This document shows positions 10,593-21,607 of a stretch of DNA of 64,000 nucleotides, piece after piece. The notes under the pieces were generated by a model. The model searched no databases. It was not told the origin of the DNA and saw only the letters and a list, made by a program, of their open reading frames with translations. Position 1 is the stretch's first letter. Each line of letters starts with the position of its first letter. A program made the translations under genes and the position numbers. This DNA comes from Leguminivora glycinivorella (taxonomy: Eukaryota > Arthropoda > Insecta > Lepidoptera > Tortricidae): positions 23,050,846-23,114,845 of the forward strand of contig NC_062981.1 in assembly GCF_023078275.1 (NCBI RefSeq), written 5' to 3'.

Positions 10593-11290
10593 AAAAAAGT
10601 GCGAGTTGTACTCGCGTTGTAAGGGTTCCGTACACTACAAGAAGGGCTTAAGCGCCTCCTTGTTAGTAGGAATTTAAGTAATTTTTGCGAATAATCGATA
10701 TTTTGAACAAAACGAAACAGAAATGAGTTTATATGTAATATTCAAAAGCGCTCACACAATTTCAAGAGATTTGGTAACTCCTTGCAGCGGCAGTGAGTGA
10801 AATTCGTAATTTGAGTTTTTTTCTTTTAATTCCGACTTACGCTTTAGTCTAGATTTCTAATAGGTTTTCCTGTAATCTATAGATTGAAAACTATCTCGTG
10901 TATTTTTTTGAAAATTTTACGCTTCAGGGAATTGTCATTTTTTGCCTATTTTCTTAAATAACTTGAAAATCACCTTACTAAAAATGATAAAAAAAATATT
11001 TTTGAAATACTTATAAAAACCTCTTTCATTTGATATGTAACACAATATAGTTCTAGAAACTTTGATTTTTAATTTTCACTTTTACCCCCCAAAAGTGTCC
11101 CTTATAATTAAATTTTTGCTAATTTAAATTACATGTCCGTCTTTGGGTCACAGGTTTACATATGCGTGCCAAATTTCATGATAATCGGTTCAGCAGTTTC
11201 GGAAAAAATTGGGTGTGACAGCGGACAGACAGACGCACAGATCCTATAAGGGTTCCGTTTTTCCTTTTTGAGGTACGGAGCCCTAAAAAT
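10593..11290. repeat. 'gggttccgta' interspersed repeat, copy 2
   Basis: It begins gaaaaaagtgcgagttgtac then gggttccgtacac, and ends aggtacggagccctaaaaat. A block near the right end includes gtgccaaatttcatgataat and cggttcagcagttt, followed by a gacagacagacgcacag run. All are hallmarks of this abundant lepidopteran repeat type. It is non-coding. Confidence 0.65.
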
Positions 11291-11559
11291 CAATACAATT
11301 ATCTAACAATCGTTTTTCATTACACACCGACATTCAAAATAGCTTCGTCAAAATTGCAAAATGGAAAAAACCAAATACGATTGCTGCCCAATCGCATTTG
11401 GGCCCAGACATTCCTCTGATTGTCTTTAAATTTAATAACGGGTCTGAATGACCCTTCGGCCGACGGCCTGAGATTTCGCCACAGTAAGAAGATTCCGAAC
11501 TTTGATGAGAAATTTTGAGACTGGTGTGTACTGGGAGGGTTTTCAAGGTTTTTCTATGT

Positions 11560-11860
11560 CTGGGTGCAACATGAGTTACGATTTTATGGCATGTTCCATT
11601 TATTCACGACGCAAAATCAAGTGATAATCTATCTCTAAATAAGTGTTACTTCCCCGATATATGCAATTATGCATAGATCCTTTAATTTGCTAGTTCAAAT
11701 AAGCTTACCCGAAAGGGGCCCACATATTTATTTTAAGTTAATTTTATTTTTTCTCTTATTGCCAATTATTTCTCATTTATGTTTTAAGTATGTGTGGAAC
11801 AAGTAAAGCTTTTTTTATTTATTTTATTTTTTATTTTATTTAGTTCAAACAAACACTCAC
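11560..11860 (+). other. AT-rich stretch ending in (TTTTA)n
   Basis: The right part (from ~11740) ends with aagtaaagctttttttattt and a run of TTTTA units. This resembles a retroelement tail, but I cannot name a family. Confidence 0.3.
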
Positions 11861-11914
11861 TGAATTCATGACTCACGTTACTTTTACGTGGATTCACCCA
11901 TATAGTAAATTATA

Positions 11915-12132
11915 AGGTACAGCGGGGCAAATCTCGACTGGGGGACAATTGTAACTAGTCCATTTTTTCCATAATTAATTACACCATGATGTTGAGTTCT
12001 ACATGCATCCACTGAACACGCCTACCATTATATAACCAGTGGACACTCTATTAATAATGCAAACATAGTAAAACATGGAAAAAATGGACCAGTTACATTT
12101 GCCCCCCAGTCGAGATTTGCCCCGCTGTACCT
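11915..12132. mobile_element. mariner-like MITE, 218 bp, TA duplication
   Basis: The inverted termini start aggtacagcggggcaaatct and extend ~58 bp with few mismatches (left 11915-~11972, right ~12075-12132). TA flanks both ends (11913-11914 and 12133-12134), the target duplication of Tc1/mariner elements. There is no transposase. A diverged relative is at 61222-61408. Confidence 0.85.
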
Positions 12133-12271
12133 TAGCTGTGAATCAAACATGTGACTTACAAATGTTACTGTTATTCTGCCTGTCATTTTAAATCCTTGTA
12201 TTTATTTGTTGATAGTTTGGAGCCAGGCGGAGGGAAAATACTATCTTATAAATAAATTATAGCAAAATAAC

Positions 12272-12541
12272 ACGCTCTGGCGCTGTCGGTAGTGACCCTG
12301 CATGCTACGCCGCGGTCCCGGGTTTGAATCCCGGTAAGGGAAGAAGGGAATCCCTGGTTTGAAGCACAGATATTTGTACCTGAGTTATGAATGTTTTCTA
12401 TGCGTATAAGTATTTATATATTGTATATATCGTTGTCTGAGTACCCACAACACAAGCCTTGAGCTTACCATGGGCCTCAGTCAATCTGTGTAAGAATGTC
12501 CTATAATATTTATTTATTTTATTTATTAATTATTTATTTAT
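12272..12541 (+). mobile_element. tRNA-derived SINE
   Basis: A tRNA-like head carries a Pol III box A-like block (tggcgctgtcggtagtgacc, from 12279) and a box B (ggtttgaatcc, 12321-12331) inside a T-arm-like inverted pair, cccgggtttgaatcccgg. A tRNA-unrelated body follows, with gagtacccacaacacaagcc and gagcttaccatgggcc, then a (TTTA)n-rich end. This layout is that of lepidopteran tRNA-derived SINEs. Diverged from functional tRNA; not a tRNA gene. Confidence 0.8.
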
Positions 12542-13172
12542 CTGTTCTTGTAGGAAACTTATATACCGAAGTATTATCTTCGTTACTACTTAACCAATTC
12601 CACCTAAATAATCGCTTTCGCATATATCACACGCAGCACGTCAATATGAATCTAGTTTTTTTTATTTATGTTTTTAATGTTGCAACCAAAACTAAAGTTG
12701 AAAAATGGCCTGACAATTTTCACTTTCTATGTAGGTACTTATTCGGTAATTGATTCAGCAATTATTTCGTCTTAAAAAAACACCACCGCCATTCAGAATG
12801 ATAATATATTCAACGTTAAACATCATTGTACGCCCTCTCACTGCGCCCCTCACTTGGGATTGTTTCATCAAATTATTGAGCCATCGGTTTTTACCGATTT
12901 AACGAGGCTACGACGAAATTCGGCATTTTTCGCGTCGCCGAGATAAAGGACCATTCGAACTTAGACTGAATTAGAACGACATCTGATTGATATCTTTCAA
13001 TTACCGTAGGTACGAGTAGGTACACATTTTTTGCTATGAGGTAGGAAGGCAATGACCACACTGATCGCTTGATGTAGGTGTAGATGTAGTGTAGGGACGC
13101 CTGGACGGATACAGGTGGGCTGGCGATCACTGATGCGTTCATTCAGCCCAATCCCCTGGAGTTGGAGCTTCA

Positions 13173-13535
13173 GGTTACTGTCCCGGCTGCCTTCCCACAT
13201 TTCTCTCCTCAAATCTTTTTGTTTTCCTGCAGAACAGAAGGACATCTTTAAGTTCAACATCCTTGAGTTCATCTTCTCTCAAATTGTCTCTAACGAATGT
13301 GTCATATCGCGGATGTCTACCAGAATGAGGATACATGATGCATTCTGGTAGTAAGTGCAAGCTTGTCTCCTCCTTACCACAGTGTGGACAGGATTCGTCA
13401 CTACTGATACCTATTATCTTCATATGTCTGTTGAGAGTGTTGTGCCCCGTTATAATACCTCAACATTCTTAGACTGTTCTTACCTAGTTTCAGAAGATAC
13501 CTAGTTCTCCTTTGGTGGTGGCTTGATTGAAAAGT
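13173..13535 (-). pseudogene. LINE ORF2 carboxy-terminus with zinc-binding knuckle
   Basis: Reading right to left: RTRYLLKLGKNSLRM, a frameshift near 13465, then GIITGHNTLNRHMKIIGISS, then DESCPHCGKEETSLHLLPEC. The last block has the C-x2-C-x7-H-x4-C spacing of the knuckle that follows the RNase H region in R1/Jockey/I-type elements. The frame continues through KDVELKDVLLFCRKTKRFEE to about 13175. There is a short insertion-like HSGRHP before RYDTF. It is a fragment without RT core, hence dead. Confidence 0.65.
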
Positions 13536-13978
13536 TGGAGGTTTATTGCTGGTCTTCAAGATAGGACGGCGCTATTTTGATGAGGGTTTGAAAGGCATGT
13601 ATAATGGGTCTGGAACTATCGACAGTTCAATCCATAGTTTACCTGTGCGAGGCAGGAAGTTTAGTTTCTGGAGAAAAGCACAATTGAGGACTGCCAGCCA
13701 TCTAAATCATGAAGATTGAATTGTTGCCGCGTAGGACGATGGCGGAAAGAAGCGGTAGGGATTAATTCGAATAATTACTCGAAGCACTCCCCGTAGTGTG
13801 TTTTAACATTGTCCGATTATCCGATCCGATATCGGATGACATTTAAGCCGCCAACTTTGATTTTTATTATTGAAATTCTTCCGACATCCGATGCCGTATC
13901 GGATAATGTGAAAACGCACTTATACATGCGATTAAGAATGCAGAGCGAGGACACATCACAAACATTTTGTAAATGTAT

Positions 13979-14112
13979 TGGCGCTAAAGAGAGATGGCGG
14001 GATGACTTGGACGCATTCTATCCCCTTTGACAGGATTACACAAGTGACAGGGTTGAGTGGAAGAAGCGAAGGGAGACCTTTGCCTAGCAGTGGGACACTA
14101 CACCAGGCTAGT
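13979..14112 (+). pseudogene. RTE-type LINE 3' end
   Basis: In one frame: GAKERWRDDLDAFYPL, stop, QDYTSDRVEWKKRRETFA, stop, QWDTTPG and a final stop. It has the same WRDDL and QQWDT-like end as at 661-917, with two in-frame stop codons. Only ~44 codons remain. Confidence 0.7.
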
Positions 14113-14115
14113 ACC

Positions 14116-14362
14116 TAATAACCTAACCACAAATTTAAAATTAAAAAAAAAAACCCTGACTGCGACGTAGTGGACCGATTTTCATGAAACAGGGCTAAGA
14201 AAACTCCCGACTAACTCAGCTTTCAAACAAAACAAAACTAAATCTAAATCGGTTCATCCGTTCGGGAGCTACGATGCCACAGACAGACACACACACAGAC
14301 AGACAGACAGACACGTCAAAGTTACAACACCCCGTGGTTTTTGCGTCCGATGTTAAAAAAAA
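14116..14362 (+). repeat. 'cgacatagtggaccgatt' repeat, full-length copy
   Basis: Blocks: aacctaaccacaaa, ctgcgacgtagtggaccgat, ttttcatgaaac, aaatctaaatcggttcatcc, gttcgggagctacgatgcc, an ACAG run, and an end of accccgtggtttttgcgtcc. Other copies lie at 20880-21118 and 4768-4921, all in this orientation. The class is not clear to me; it is a very frequent lepidopteran repeat. Confidence 0.75.
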
Positions 14363-15800
14363 GGGAGACACACAATAATCAATATGAATGAAATATAATT
14401 GCGATAACAGAATTTGAATGGGCCTGTTAGTTATAAGGCGATTGTAAAAACGTTCCGGTGGTAATTGATTTCCCCTGTCGAGCTTTATAAGTTTGATCAA
14501 CTTTAAAGCCGCTTTGAGTCCATTTTGAGACTTGTCATTTAAATTTCGTACCGGAAACTCTTAAACATTATTATTGATTTTGTCATGTATAATTATTTAA
14601 GGCATTCAAAATTAACCAAAAGAGATTTTAGGATAAAAATGTCAAAATTGTAGCTGGATTCGTGTGGACATGGCTAGAAAATATACGTGCATGTATTTGA
14701 AATTAAGAATCCCCAAAATATACCAACAATTTTTACAGAATGAGTTGAAAAATTTGCTATAAAATCGCTTCACAGTGATTTAGTACCTAATATTCATAGT
14801 TTTGACCTGTGTATTTAAGCTTGTATTAATATCTAGTTATACATACGTCACTGCTTTGAGACTTACAGCTTTAAGCTTAAGTATTTAAGGAACTGACTAA
14901 TATAATTACACCACACATAAGTACTTTGTTTTCATTTCTGAAAAAAATAGACGCACTATAGCTATTATATTTAAAAATGCCTCAAAATATACATGTTTAC
15001 AATTGAATATTGTAATATTTTACCTACATCTGTACCCGCATTACCAAACTCCCCTAAAACTAACCATACTGCCTGCATAACCACGATAGCTCCTTACCAT
15101 TGTTTGACAAAACTCAATCAATTTCGCCAGCACCGTTCATTAAAGGCCCCCGCAGACTGACGTAATCCGATTTACTTTTGCAGATGTCACATTGTTAGTT
15201 TTTGTTTATTTCAAGCTACTAACTTAGTTTGTTAGTATCGAAGAGTTTTCTCTTGTGATTTAAAGTTGTATTCTTACGTACCTTACATTTTTAACTTTTA
15301 AAAACTGAAATCTAAAATACGAGGGCATTGTTATTTATTCTTCAGTCGTTTCTTTCATATTCTTTATTTAAAGAACTTAAATATAATGTAATGTTTTGTA
15401 GTACTGTTTAGAGACATCAAATATCATCGTAAGATATGATCGAATGTGTCATTGTCAATGACTATATTGATAAAGTTTCTTCAAACAAAATTGCGTACCT
15501 CGTATGTCGTCGCATAGCACCCATAGTACCGTCACTGGCATAAGTAAGTGATGATTTCTTTACCGTGTCGCTTTTAATCGTTTGACAATTTCGTATGACA
15601 TTCCAAACAAAACGTTAATGTGACAAGGTATAGAAATCATTACTTATAATGCCTGCGGTGACTGCACTTGCAAGCTTTGGTACTGGGGCTGGGTTGATCT
15701 GTGTATGGTCTCTACCACACTATGGTTTGGCAGAAGATATATATGTATTTATAATTAAGCATTAAATTCCGAATAAATGTTTAATTTTTATCTAAATAAA
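14363..15800. other. AT-rich DNA, nothing recognised
   Basis: No family, inverted repeat or coding signal was recognised. Open frames are short and without character. It may be the least disturbed host intergenic or intronic sequence in the left half. Confidence 0.4.
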
Positions 15801-15802
15801 AA

Positions 15803-15823
15803 ACTGACTGACTGACTGACTGA
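15803..15823. repeat. (ACTG)5 microsatellite
   Basis: Five tandem ACTG units follow an A-rich run, possibly the simple tail of a retroelement. Confidence 0.9.
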
Positions 15824-15939
15824 GACATATCAACGCACAGCCTAAACCGCTGGTCTTAATAAAATAAATAAAATAAAACGCCTGTTTATTCCGAAACCAA
15901 GGACCTTAAAGATGTAAAGAATAAATTAAAAATACTTAA

Positions 15940-16090
15940 AAAAACTAATTTGGTTTGGACCCTTTTCGGGTAAAGGTCTCCTCCAGCTCTAGCCATCTGT
16001 CTCTGGTTTTTGCCACAGTTGGCCAATCTGTGGCTATTTTGCATAGGTCGTCCGACCATCTTGTGTTGGGTCTGCCATCTCTCCTCCAAA
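15940..16090 (-). pseudogene. RTE-type LINE 3' end, minus strand
   Basis: On the minus strand the reading includes TRWSDDLCKIATDWPTVAKT followed by RDRWLELEETFTRKGS. W-S/T-DD and DRW-x-x-LEE-x-F are the last conserved blocks of RTE-type ORFs. It is flanked at ~16089 by an A/T run. About 45 codons remain. Confidence 0.65.
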
Positions 16091-16497
16091 AAAAAAACCG
16101 CTGGTCTTAGAGATTCCAAATTTGGCACGTTGGTTCCTTATAAAGTGTAGAGGAGCACTACTTAAGAAAGGATTGGTGAGGTGGGGGTCCAAAGTTAAAC
16201 GTTTGAATAAGATTATTTTTATTATACTAAATAAAATACAAGAAGATTTGCCGTTGTTGATAAAAATAGTGCTCCTAAACTAGCTTGTGTGTTTTCTGTC
16301 TTAGCTGTATTTTTCCTATGTCTGGAAACTTTCGCTAGAACTAACAAGCCCTGAGTTATAACTTATAAAACTATAAGTGCTTATTTACATACCAAAAAGA
16401 AAACCGGAGGGAAAGTTATAGGTTTTATTATTTTTATAAACATTTTAAGTATCTAGTGTAGTCTTATTAATTCATACTAATTTATTATAAATCCGAG

Positions 16498-16583
16498 CAG
16501 CCGAAGATCGGAAACGGTGGCGAGAAATTGGGGAGGCCTATGTCCAGCAGTGGACTGCGATAGGCTGATGATGATGATGATGA
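16498..16583 (+). pseudogene. RTE-type LINE 3' end with (GAT)n tail
   Basis: The reading AAEDRKRWREIGEAYVQQW then TAIG ends at a TGA (16564-16566) that runs into a GAT repeat. This is the classic termination of lepidopteran RTE elements. Only the last ~22 codons survive. A Helitron-like copy starts directly at the tail. Confidence 0.8.
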
Positions 16584-16798
16584 ATATTATAAATGGGAAA
16601 GTGTGTGTGTCTGTTTGATTGTCTATTTTTCACGGCAAGTTGGAGCGAGGAATTGACTTGATTTTTGTGATTGAGAGTGACATAGGCTACTTTATTTATC
16701 TTTCTAGCCCCCTTCTCTAAACTGGGAGGTGGAATTTTGTATGAAGCATCCCGTAATTTTCGAATATAACGCGAGCGACGCCACGGGCAAAAGCTAGT
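16584..16798 (+). mobile_element. non-autonomous Helitron-like element, copy 1
   Basis: It runs from the aatattataaatgggaaag head to a GC-rich end, gcgagcgacgccacgggc, followed by aaaagctagt. A terminal hairpin-like GC block followed by CTAGT is the Helitron 3' signature. The head lacks the first few bases seen in copy 2 (26281), consistent with truncation at the RTE tail. Shared inner blocks include cacggcaa and gacataggctac. Confidence 0.65.
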
Positions 16799-17345
16799 GC
16801 TTTCATATTTTGTAAAAATCTCTAAACTATTTCTTGGAACGTCTTTTTCTTATATTAGCTGTCTTGATATATTTTTTTTATTGTTGCAGGTAAGACAGTC
16901 ATTCGGTGGTTAACGGATCATCTGTATCAGAGTTCTAGGTTTCCACATATTTTATTGGTTATACATATACTGTGTATCCTCCTGGATCCTGAAGGTATTA
17001 AATCTGGAAAAACTGTATTTTTTTTGGAAAAATCGATTACTTAAGTAACCAGTAAGGTAGGAAAAGTAGTAAAAAAAATCATAATGTTTTCCCCTCGATT
17101 TTTCCTTATGGGCTCAGGCGAGTACATGGGGACTTTGTCCTCACTCGAGACACCAAACAAATAAAACAAAATACTACAGAAATCAACTTTAATTACGTAA
17201 AAAAATATAAAAAATACTTATTATATTAAAACTATATTATTTCAGTCTGAAATAGACCGAAATTCTATGAATCTTGCATAACAAACACAAAAAAAATACT
17301 TCTGTAGGTACTTAATAGTACAGGCAAAAAATAAAAATTCGGTTT

Positions 17346-18277
17346 GATATTAAGTGTGATACTATACAGCACGACCACGGATGATTTTATTAATTCTGAT
17401 GCGGTACAAATTCACGAAAAAAAATGTACTTTTTTGTACTGACGTTTAAAAAAATGTACCCTTATGATTTTGGAGTTTCAACATAGGGCCCGTGGTCGTG
17501 CTAGGTAGGTACTCCCTGGCACGACCACACTATATTTAATGAGATTTTAAATTTCTGTTGCAGTACAAATTCACGAAAAAAAATGTACTTTTTTGTACTT
17601 ACCTTTTAAAAAAAATACCCTCATGGTTTCGGAGTTTTGACATGGGGTGTGGTCGTGCTAGATAGGTGGTACTTCCTGGCACGACCACACTATATTTAAT
17701 GATTTTTTTAATTTCTGTAGTGGTACAAATTCACGAAAAAAAATGTACTTTTCTGTACTTACCTTTTTATAAAAAGTACCCTCATGGTTTCGGAGTTTCG
17801 ACATGGGTTGTGGTCGTGCTAGATAGGTACTCCCTGGCACGACCGCACTAAGTTTTTGAAGTAATTTACATAGTACAATTTCAAAACACTTGTTTAGTAT
17901 TCATTTGACCATCAAATTAAACATAAATATAGTGTGGTCGTGCCAGGAAGTACCACCTATCTAGCACGACCACACCCCATGTCAAAACTCCGAAACCATG
18001 AGGGTATTTTTTTTAAAAGGTAAGTACAAAAAAGTACATTTTTTTTCGTGAATTTGTACTGCAACAGAAATTTAAAATCTCATTAAATATAGTGTGGTCG
18101 TGCCAGGGAGTACCTACCTAGCACGACCACGGGCCCTATGTCGAAACTCCAAAATCATAAGGGTACATTTTTTTTAAACGTCAGTACAAAAAAGTACATT
18201 TTTTTTCGTGAATTTGTACCGCATCAGAATTAATAAAATCATCCGTGGTCGTGCTGTATAGTATCACACGATATTAA
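17346..18277. mobile_element. foldback transposon with 345-bp inverted arms and 8-bp duplication
   Basis: The element body is 17354-18269 (916 bp). The left arm (17354-17698) and right arm (17924-18269) are reverse complements with about one mismatch and one indel visible. A perfect 8-bp duplication, gatattaa, flanks it (17346-17353, 18270-18277). The arms are tandem ~155-bp units (starts near 17368, 17519, 17679), each beginning with cacgaccac and ending with gtggtcgtgctag, so each unit is itself bounded by an inverted motif. A third, more diverged unit and ~80 bp of unique DNA form the centre. It is non-coding. An 8-bp duplication fits hAT or P-like transposases, but the gtgtgatac terminus does not identify one. 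Confidence 0.9.
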
Positions 18278-18490
18278 ACTCTTCTGGAATAAATTGTGTA
18301 GAGACTATTAGTATAATAGTACATATGTAAAAAAGGTACGTAAGTTGCATATTAAGCAAATTACTTGAATGAAAACTAAACTAGAAATTACAGTAACAAT
18401 TTTCCTTACTAAATAAATAACATTTTATGGCTGACATTTCTTAGGACATTTTTATATTATCTTAACATATAGTTTAGTTTTGTTTGTTAA

Positions 18491-18737
18491 GCCTGTGTGG
18501 TGACGGGTTAAGAATTTCACCACCCCCTTTCTTCCCGTGGGTGTCGTAGAAGGCGACTATGGGATATGGGTTAAATTGTGGCGTAGGCGAGAGGCTGGCA
18601 ACCTGTCACTGCAATGTCACAGTTTCGTTTTCTTTCAACCCCTTATTTGCCAAGAGTGGCACTGAAGCTTTAGTAGTTTCATGTGTTCTGCCTACCCCTT
18701 TATGGGATACAGGCGTGATTGTATGTATGTATGTATA
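18491..18737 (+). mobile_element. LINE 3' tail ending in (GTAT)n, copy 2 (longer)
   Basis: This copy extends further 5' than copy 1, starting gcctgtgtggtgacgggtta and containing ccctttcttcccgtgggtg before the shared gtggcgtaggcgagaggctg block. It ends in GTAT repeats. Confidence 0.7.
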
Positions 18738-19512
18738 GTTTAGTTTTAATTCAGTACCTAACTTTAATCTTCAGTTTTTTTCCTACCTTAGCTCACATTT
18801 TTATCCTACCTTAGCTTTAATTAAGTAACTTAAATTCTCAATCTTACGTTAAATAGGACTTTTGTCTTACATTAAAATTTAGTTTTTAGTACATGTGTTT
18901 TTCGGTATCAGTGACTAGTGAAGATAATTATTTTGTATCTTAATTTTATTAACAATACAAAATAATAAGACTCACAAAATTGACGGTTGTTTTGTATGGA
19001 ATTCAGTATACATAACAGTTTCTCTGAATAGTTAGACACGGATACCCAAAGAAGTAGTACCAAATGCTCTAGCTATAATTTAGACTATTTAGAGCATGTG
19101 GTTCTACTCTTTTTCCAGTTTGAAGGCATCCTTGTTTGCTTTTCAGTCATCATAGGAATATGACGAGACATTTTGCTGATGAAGTCTAAATGAAGAAGAT
19201 GCATGTGCAATCTCCATCTTCGTCTCTTTATCTCATGGAGCCAGTTCACCCTCAGAAACATCTTCTTCATCACAGCTGACGGTGTTTAGCTCTAATACAA
19301 TTTTATTCTATCTGATAACTTCTGATATATATCTGCTTCTTTCCTCTATTCGACAGTTTTTTAAGCCTGAAAATCGGAATTAAAATGTAATCAACTTTTA
19401 TGTGAAATAAAAAATCTTACATTATTGAGACCGGTTGTCCTCGTCCGAGAACATAACTTACTTGTTTAAATCCGCTAGTACTCAGAGCTATATAAAACCA
19501 AAGTTTTTTAAC

Positions 19513-19752
19513 TATATGGATGAAATAAAACTATGGAAACGGATTAAATCGCGTATAATGAATTTAAAATACATCCCGACGTTTCGAACTCTTTACAGCG
19601 TTCGTGGTCAACGGGTGACTGAGGAACGCTGTAAAGAGTTCGAAACGTCGGGATGTATTTTAAATTCATTATACGCGATTTAATCCGTTTCCATAGTTTT
19701 ATTTCATGAGTAACTATCGCGGTAACCGAAGACAATATTATATGGATGAAAT
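19513..19752. repeat. perfect 84-bp-arm palindrome in a 14-bp direct repeat
   Basis: Arms 19520-19603 and 19624-19707 are perfect reverse complements with a 20-bp loop (contains gtggtcaacgggtgac). Each arm is a copy of the 'gaaataaaactatgg' repeat. The direct repeat tatatggatgaaat is at 19513-19526 and 19739-19752. The right flank, read on the minus strand, contains ggttaccgcgatagttactc, the family's usual leader, so the unit looks like one full copy plus an inverted partial copy of itself. The two open frames across it are mirror images of the same DNA. Confidence 0.85.
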
Positions 19753-19859
19753 TTACTTACTGACATATGAAATACATTATATATTTATTAATTAAAACCA
19801 AATAAAAATATATAATTAGACTTTCAGTGAGATAAATTCGGATTTACTTACCGCGGGAC

Positions 19860-20880
19860 ACCGTGTAGCCGATAGTGACAGATGTCAAAGCCGCACTGAT
19901 CGCTGATTGGCCATCTGAGGCCAGGTGTCTGTTTTATTTGGTTGACAGTTTCGTTCGGTAACGTTCTATGCCTACAAACTTGTTGTGCTTCTTTGACATT
20001 TCACAGGAGATTTTTTTTGATCTTATGTCCTCAAGTGAGGACCGGGGGATCCAGGAGGGTATAGTTACAAGGTACGTACAAATCAGACAGGTTTTTTTCA
20101 CTGCACATATTTCTGTTTCACTGACTTTATAGATTCTAAAGGTTCTTAAAAGTGATTCTAAAATAATGTTTCATATATTTACAAGAAGAACTTCTCAGAA
20201 ATAATACTGAAATAATGTTTTGTGCACTCACCGTTTATTGTATATTTTAATCACCAATTTGTTTATTATCTGATTGTCTCACTTACAAAACAAAACAATT
20301 TTATTTAAATACATAAGGTTTAATGGACTTTTGCGTAAATATTACAAAATCAGAGTAGAGAGCGATTAGCAACCACACCACTAATTGACAATCTCCCTTA
20401 CTGACCACATCACATCATAAATCGTTCAAATCCACTACACTGAAGTCCCTATCAATCTATCTCCATTTACTATCTCCCGCACAAATAACTCTATGCCTCT
20501 ATATATTTTAAAATCAACTTGAATCCTCCATTCCCTTTAAAACTTCGTATTTTAGCAGTAAACGTGAAAAAAAAATGGAGTCCTATTGAGCGCTATATGG
20601 ACTCTATGTAGAGTGGTATAAAGTGGTAGATATGCAATAGCGCAGTTGCATTTGAACTCATAGAGAGCGTACCGCGTAAAAAGTGCGCTAGCAATTGAAT
20701 AATCCATTCCGAGTGGTGCAAGCTATGGGATAAACATTATTTTATCTTTATTATTTGCATCAGCATTGGAGGGTTTTACCTTGAAGTAGGACACTATTAA
20801 GCTTATTACAAGCAGGTATAACTAAGTATAACAACAGGCTTTACTTCTGACTTAATCTGAGTAATGATTTTATTGATAAT
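19860..20880. other. unassigned DNA
   Basis: A short block at ~20025-20060 (ctcaagtgaggac, gatccaggaggg) resembles, in reverse orientation, a block at ~16978-17000 (tcctcctggatcc). This is too short to prove a larger element spanning both. Otherwise nothing was recognised. Confidence 0.3.
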
Positions 20881-21118
20881 AACCTAACCACAAAATTAAA
20901 ATGTTGAAAGAACCCCCGACCTATTTTCATGAAACATTCCTAAGAGCACTCCCAACTAACTCAGCTTTCAGACAAAAACAAACTAAATCTAAATCGGTTC
21001 ATCCGTTCGGGAGCTACGATGCCGCAGACAGACACACACACAGACAGATAGACAAACAGACAAATAGACTTAATAAATTAATAACACCCCGTCGTTTTAG
21101 CATCGGGGATTAAAAAAC
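20880..21118 (+). repeat. 'cgacatagtggaccgatt' repeat, copy 3 with internal deletion
   Basis: aacctaaccacaaaattaaa, then a jump from cccgacc to tattttcatgaaac, where the 'tgcgacatagtggaccg' block is deleted. It then shows aaatctaaatcggttcatcc, an ACAG run and an accccgtcgttttagcatcg end, as in the copy at 14116. Confidence 0.75.
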
Positions 21119-21194
21119 TGTCCTAAACAGGGCTTCAAAATACTTATCACAGTAACAAACAACCGTCGAAGGGGTTAAAAAATCGACAGAGATG

Positions 21195-21393
21195 AGAGTT
21201 TCCTAAATAAAGGGTGGGGAAATTTTGAGCATCCTGCCTGTCTGTTGATTCCGCATGAGTACAATCCAGGTCTCTTTAAAGAAAGAGTAAATAGGTATCT
21301 CATGCATAGGTAAGCGTGCTCCACCTTAGACCGCATCATCACTTACCATCAGGTGTGATCGTGGTCAAACTTCTACCTATTCATACTAAAATA
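21195..21393 (+). pseudogene. LINE 3' end (EYNPGLFKERVNRYL type)
   Basis: The reading HEYNPGLFKERVNRYLMHR ends at a stop near 21313. The frame is followed by the conserved non-coding ccttagaccgcatcatcact, taccatcaggtgtgatcgtg and gtcaaacttctacc. This is a widespread lepidopteran LINE terminus. A second, much decayed relative is at 55245-55350. 5'-truncated. Confidence 0.6.
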
Positions 21394-21607
21394 AAATAAA
21401 TATCTCAACATTTTTATATTAAAGGAAAAAATGGAAAAATTTACGCTTCCGGCGGGACTTAATTGGTTAAGAGCCTTGCACGGATTGCAAATGATGCGGG
21501 TTCAAGTCCCGCCGGAAGCGTAAATTTTTCCATTTTTTCCTTTAATATAAAAATGTTTAGAATCGTTAGCAGACGTTTCTGCTTGTTAAAAATAAATAAA
21601 TATCTCA
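21394..21607 (+). mobile_element. tRNA-like palindromic insertion with 14-bp target duplication
   Basis: Perfect 54-bp inverted arms (21407-21460, 21504-21557) enclose a 43-bp centre. The direct repeat aaataaatatctca at 21394-21407 and 21594-21607 marks a ~186-bp insertion. Inside, tggttaagagccttgc resembles a Pol III box A, and gggttcaagtccc (21498-21510) is a good box B in a T-arm-like stem (gcgggttcaagtcccgc). A short stem-loop, gcagacgtttctgc, follows the right arm, then an A-rich end. Size, A-tail-like end and 14-bp duplication fit LINE-mobilised SINE insertion. Confidence 0.7.

Noticed and set aside
12272..12345. tRNA gene at the SINE head
   Set aside because: Only box A and box B regions are preserved; the acceptor and anticodon arms are not, and a SINE body with T-rich tail follows.
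16978..20060. A ~3-kb transposon bounded by tcctcctggatcc and its inverse
   Set aside because: The inverted match is only ~13 bp, no target duplication was found, and independent elements with their own boundaries lie between.
21455..21525. Functional tRNA gene
   Set aside because: Box A- and box B-like words exist, but the sequence does not form a full cloverleaf with a 7-bp acceptor stem and anticodon arm. It is enclosed in a perfect palindrome.
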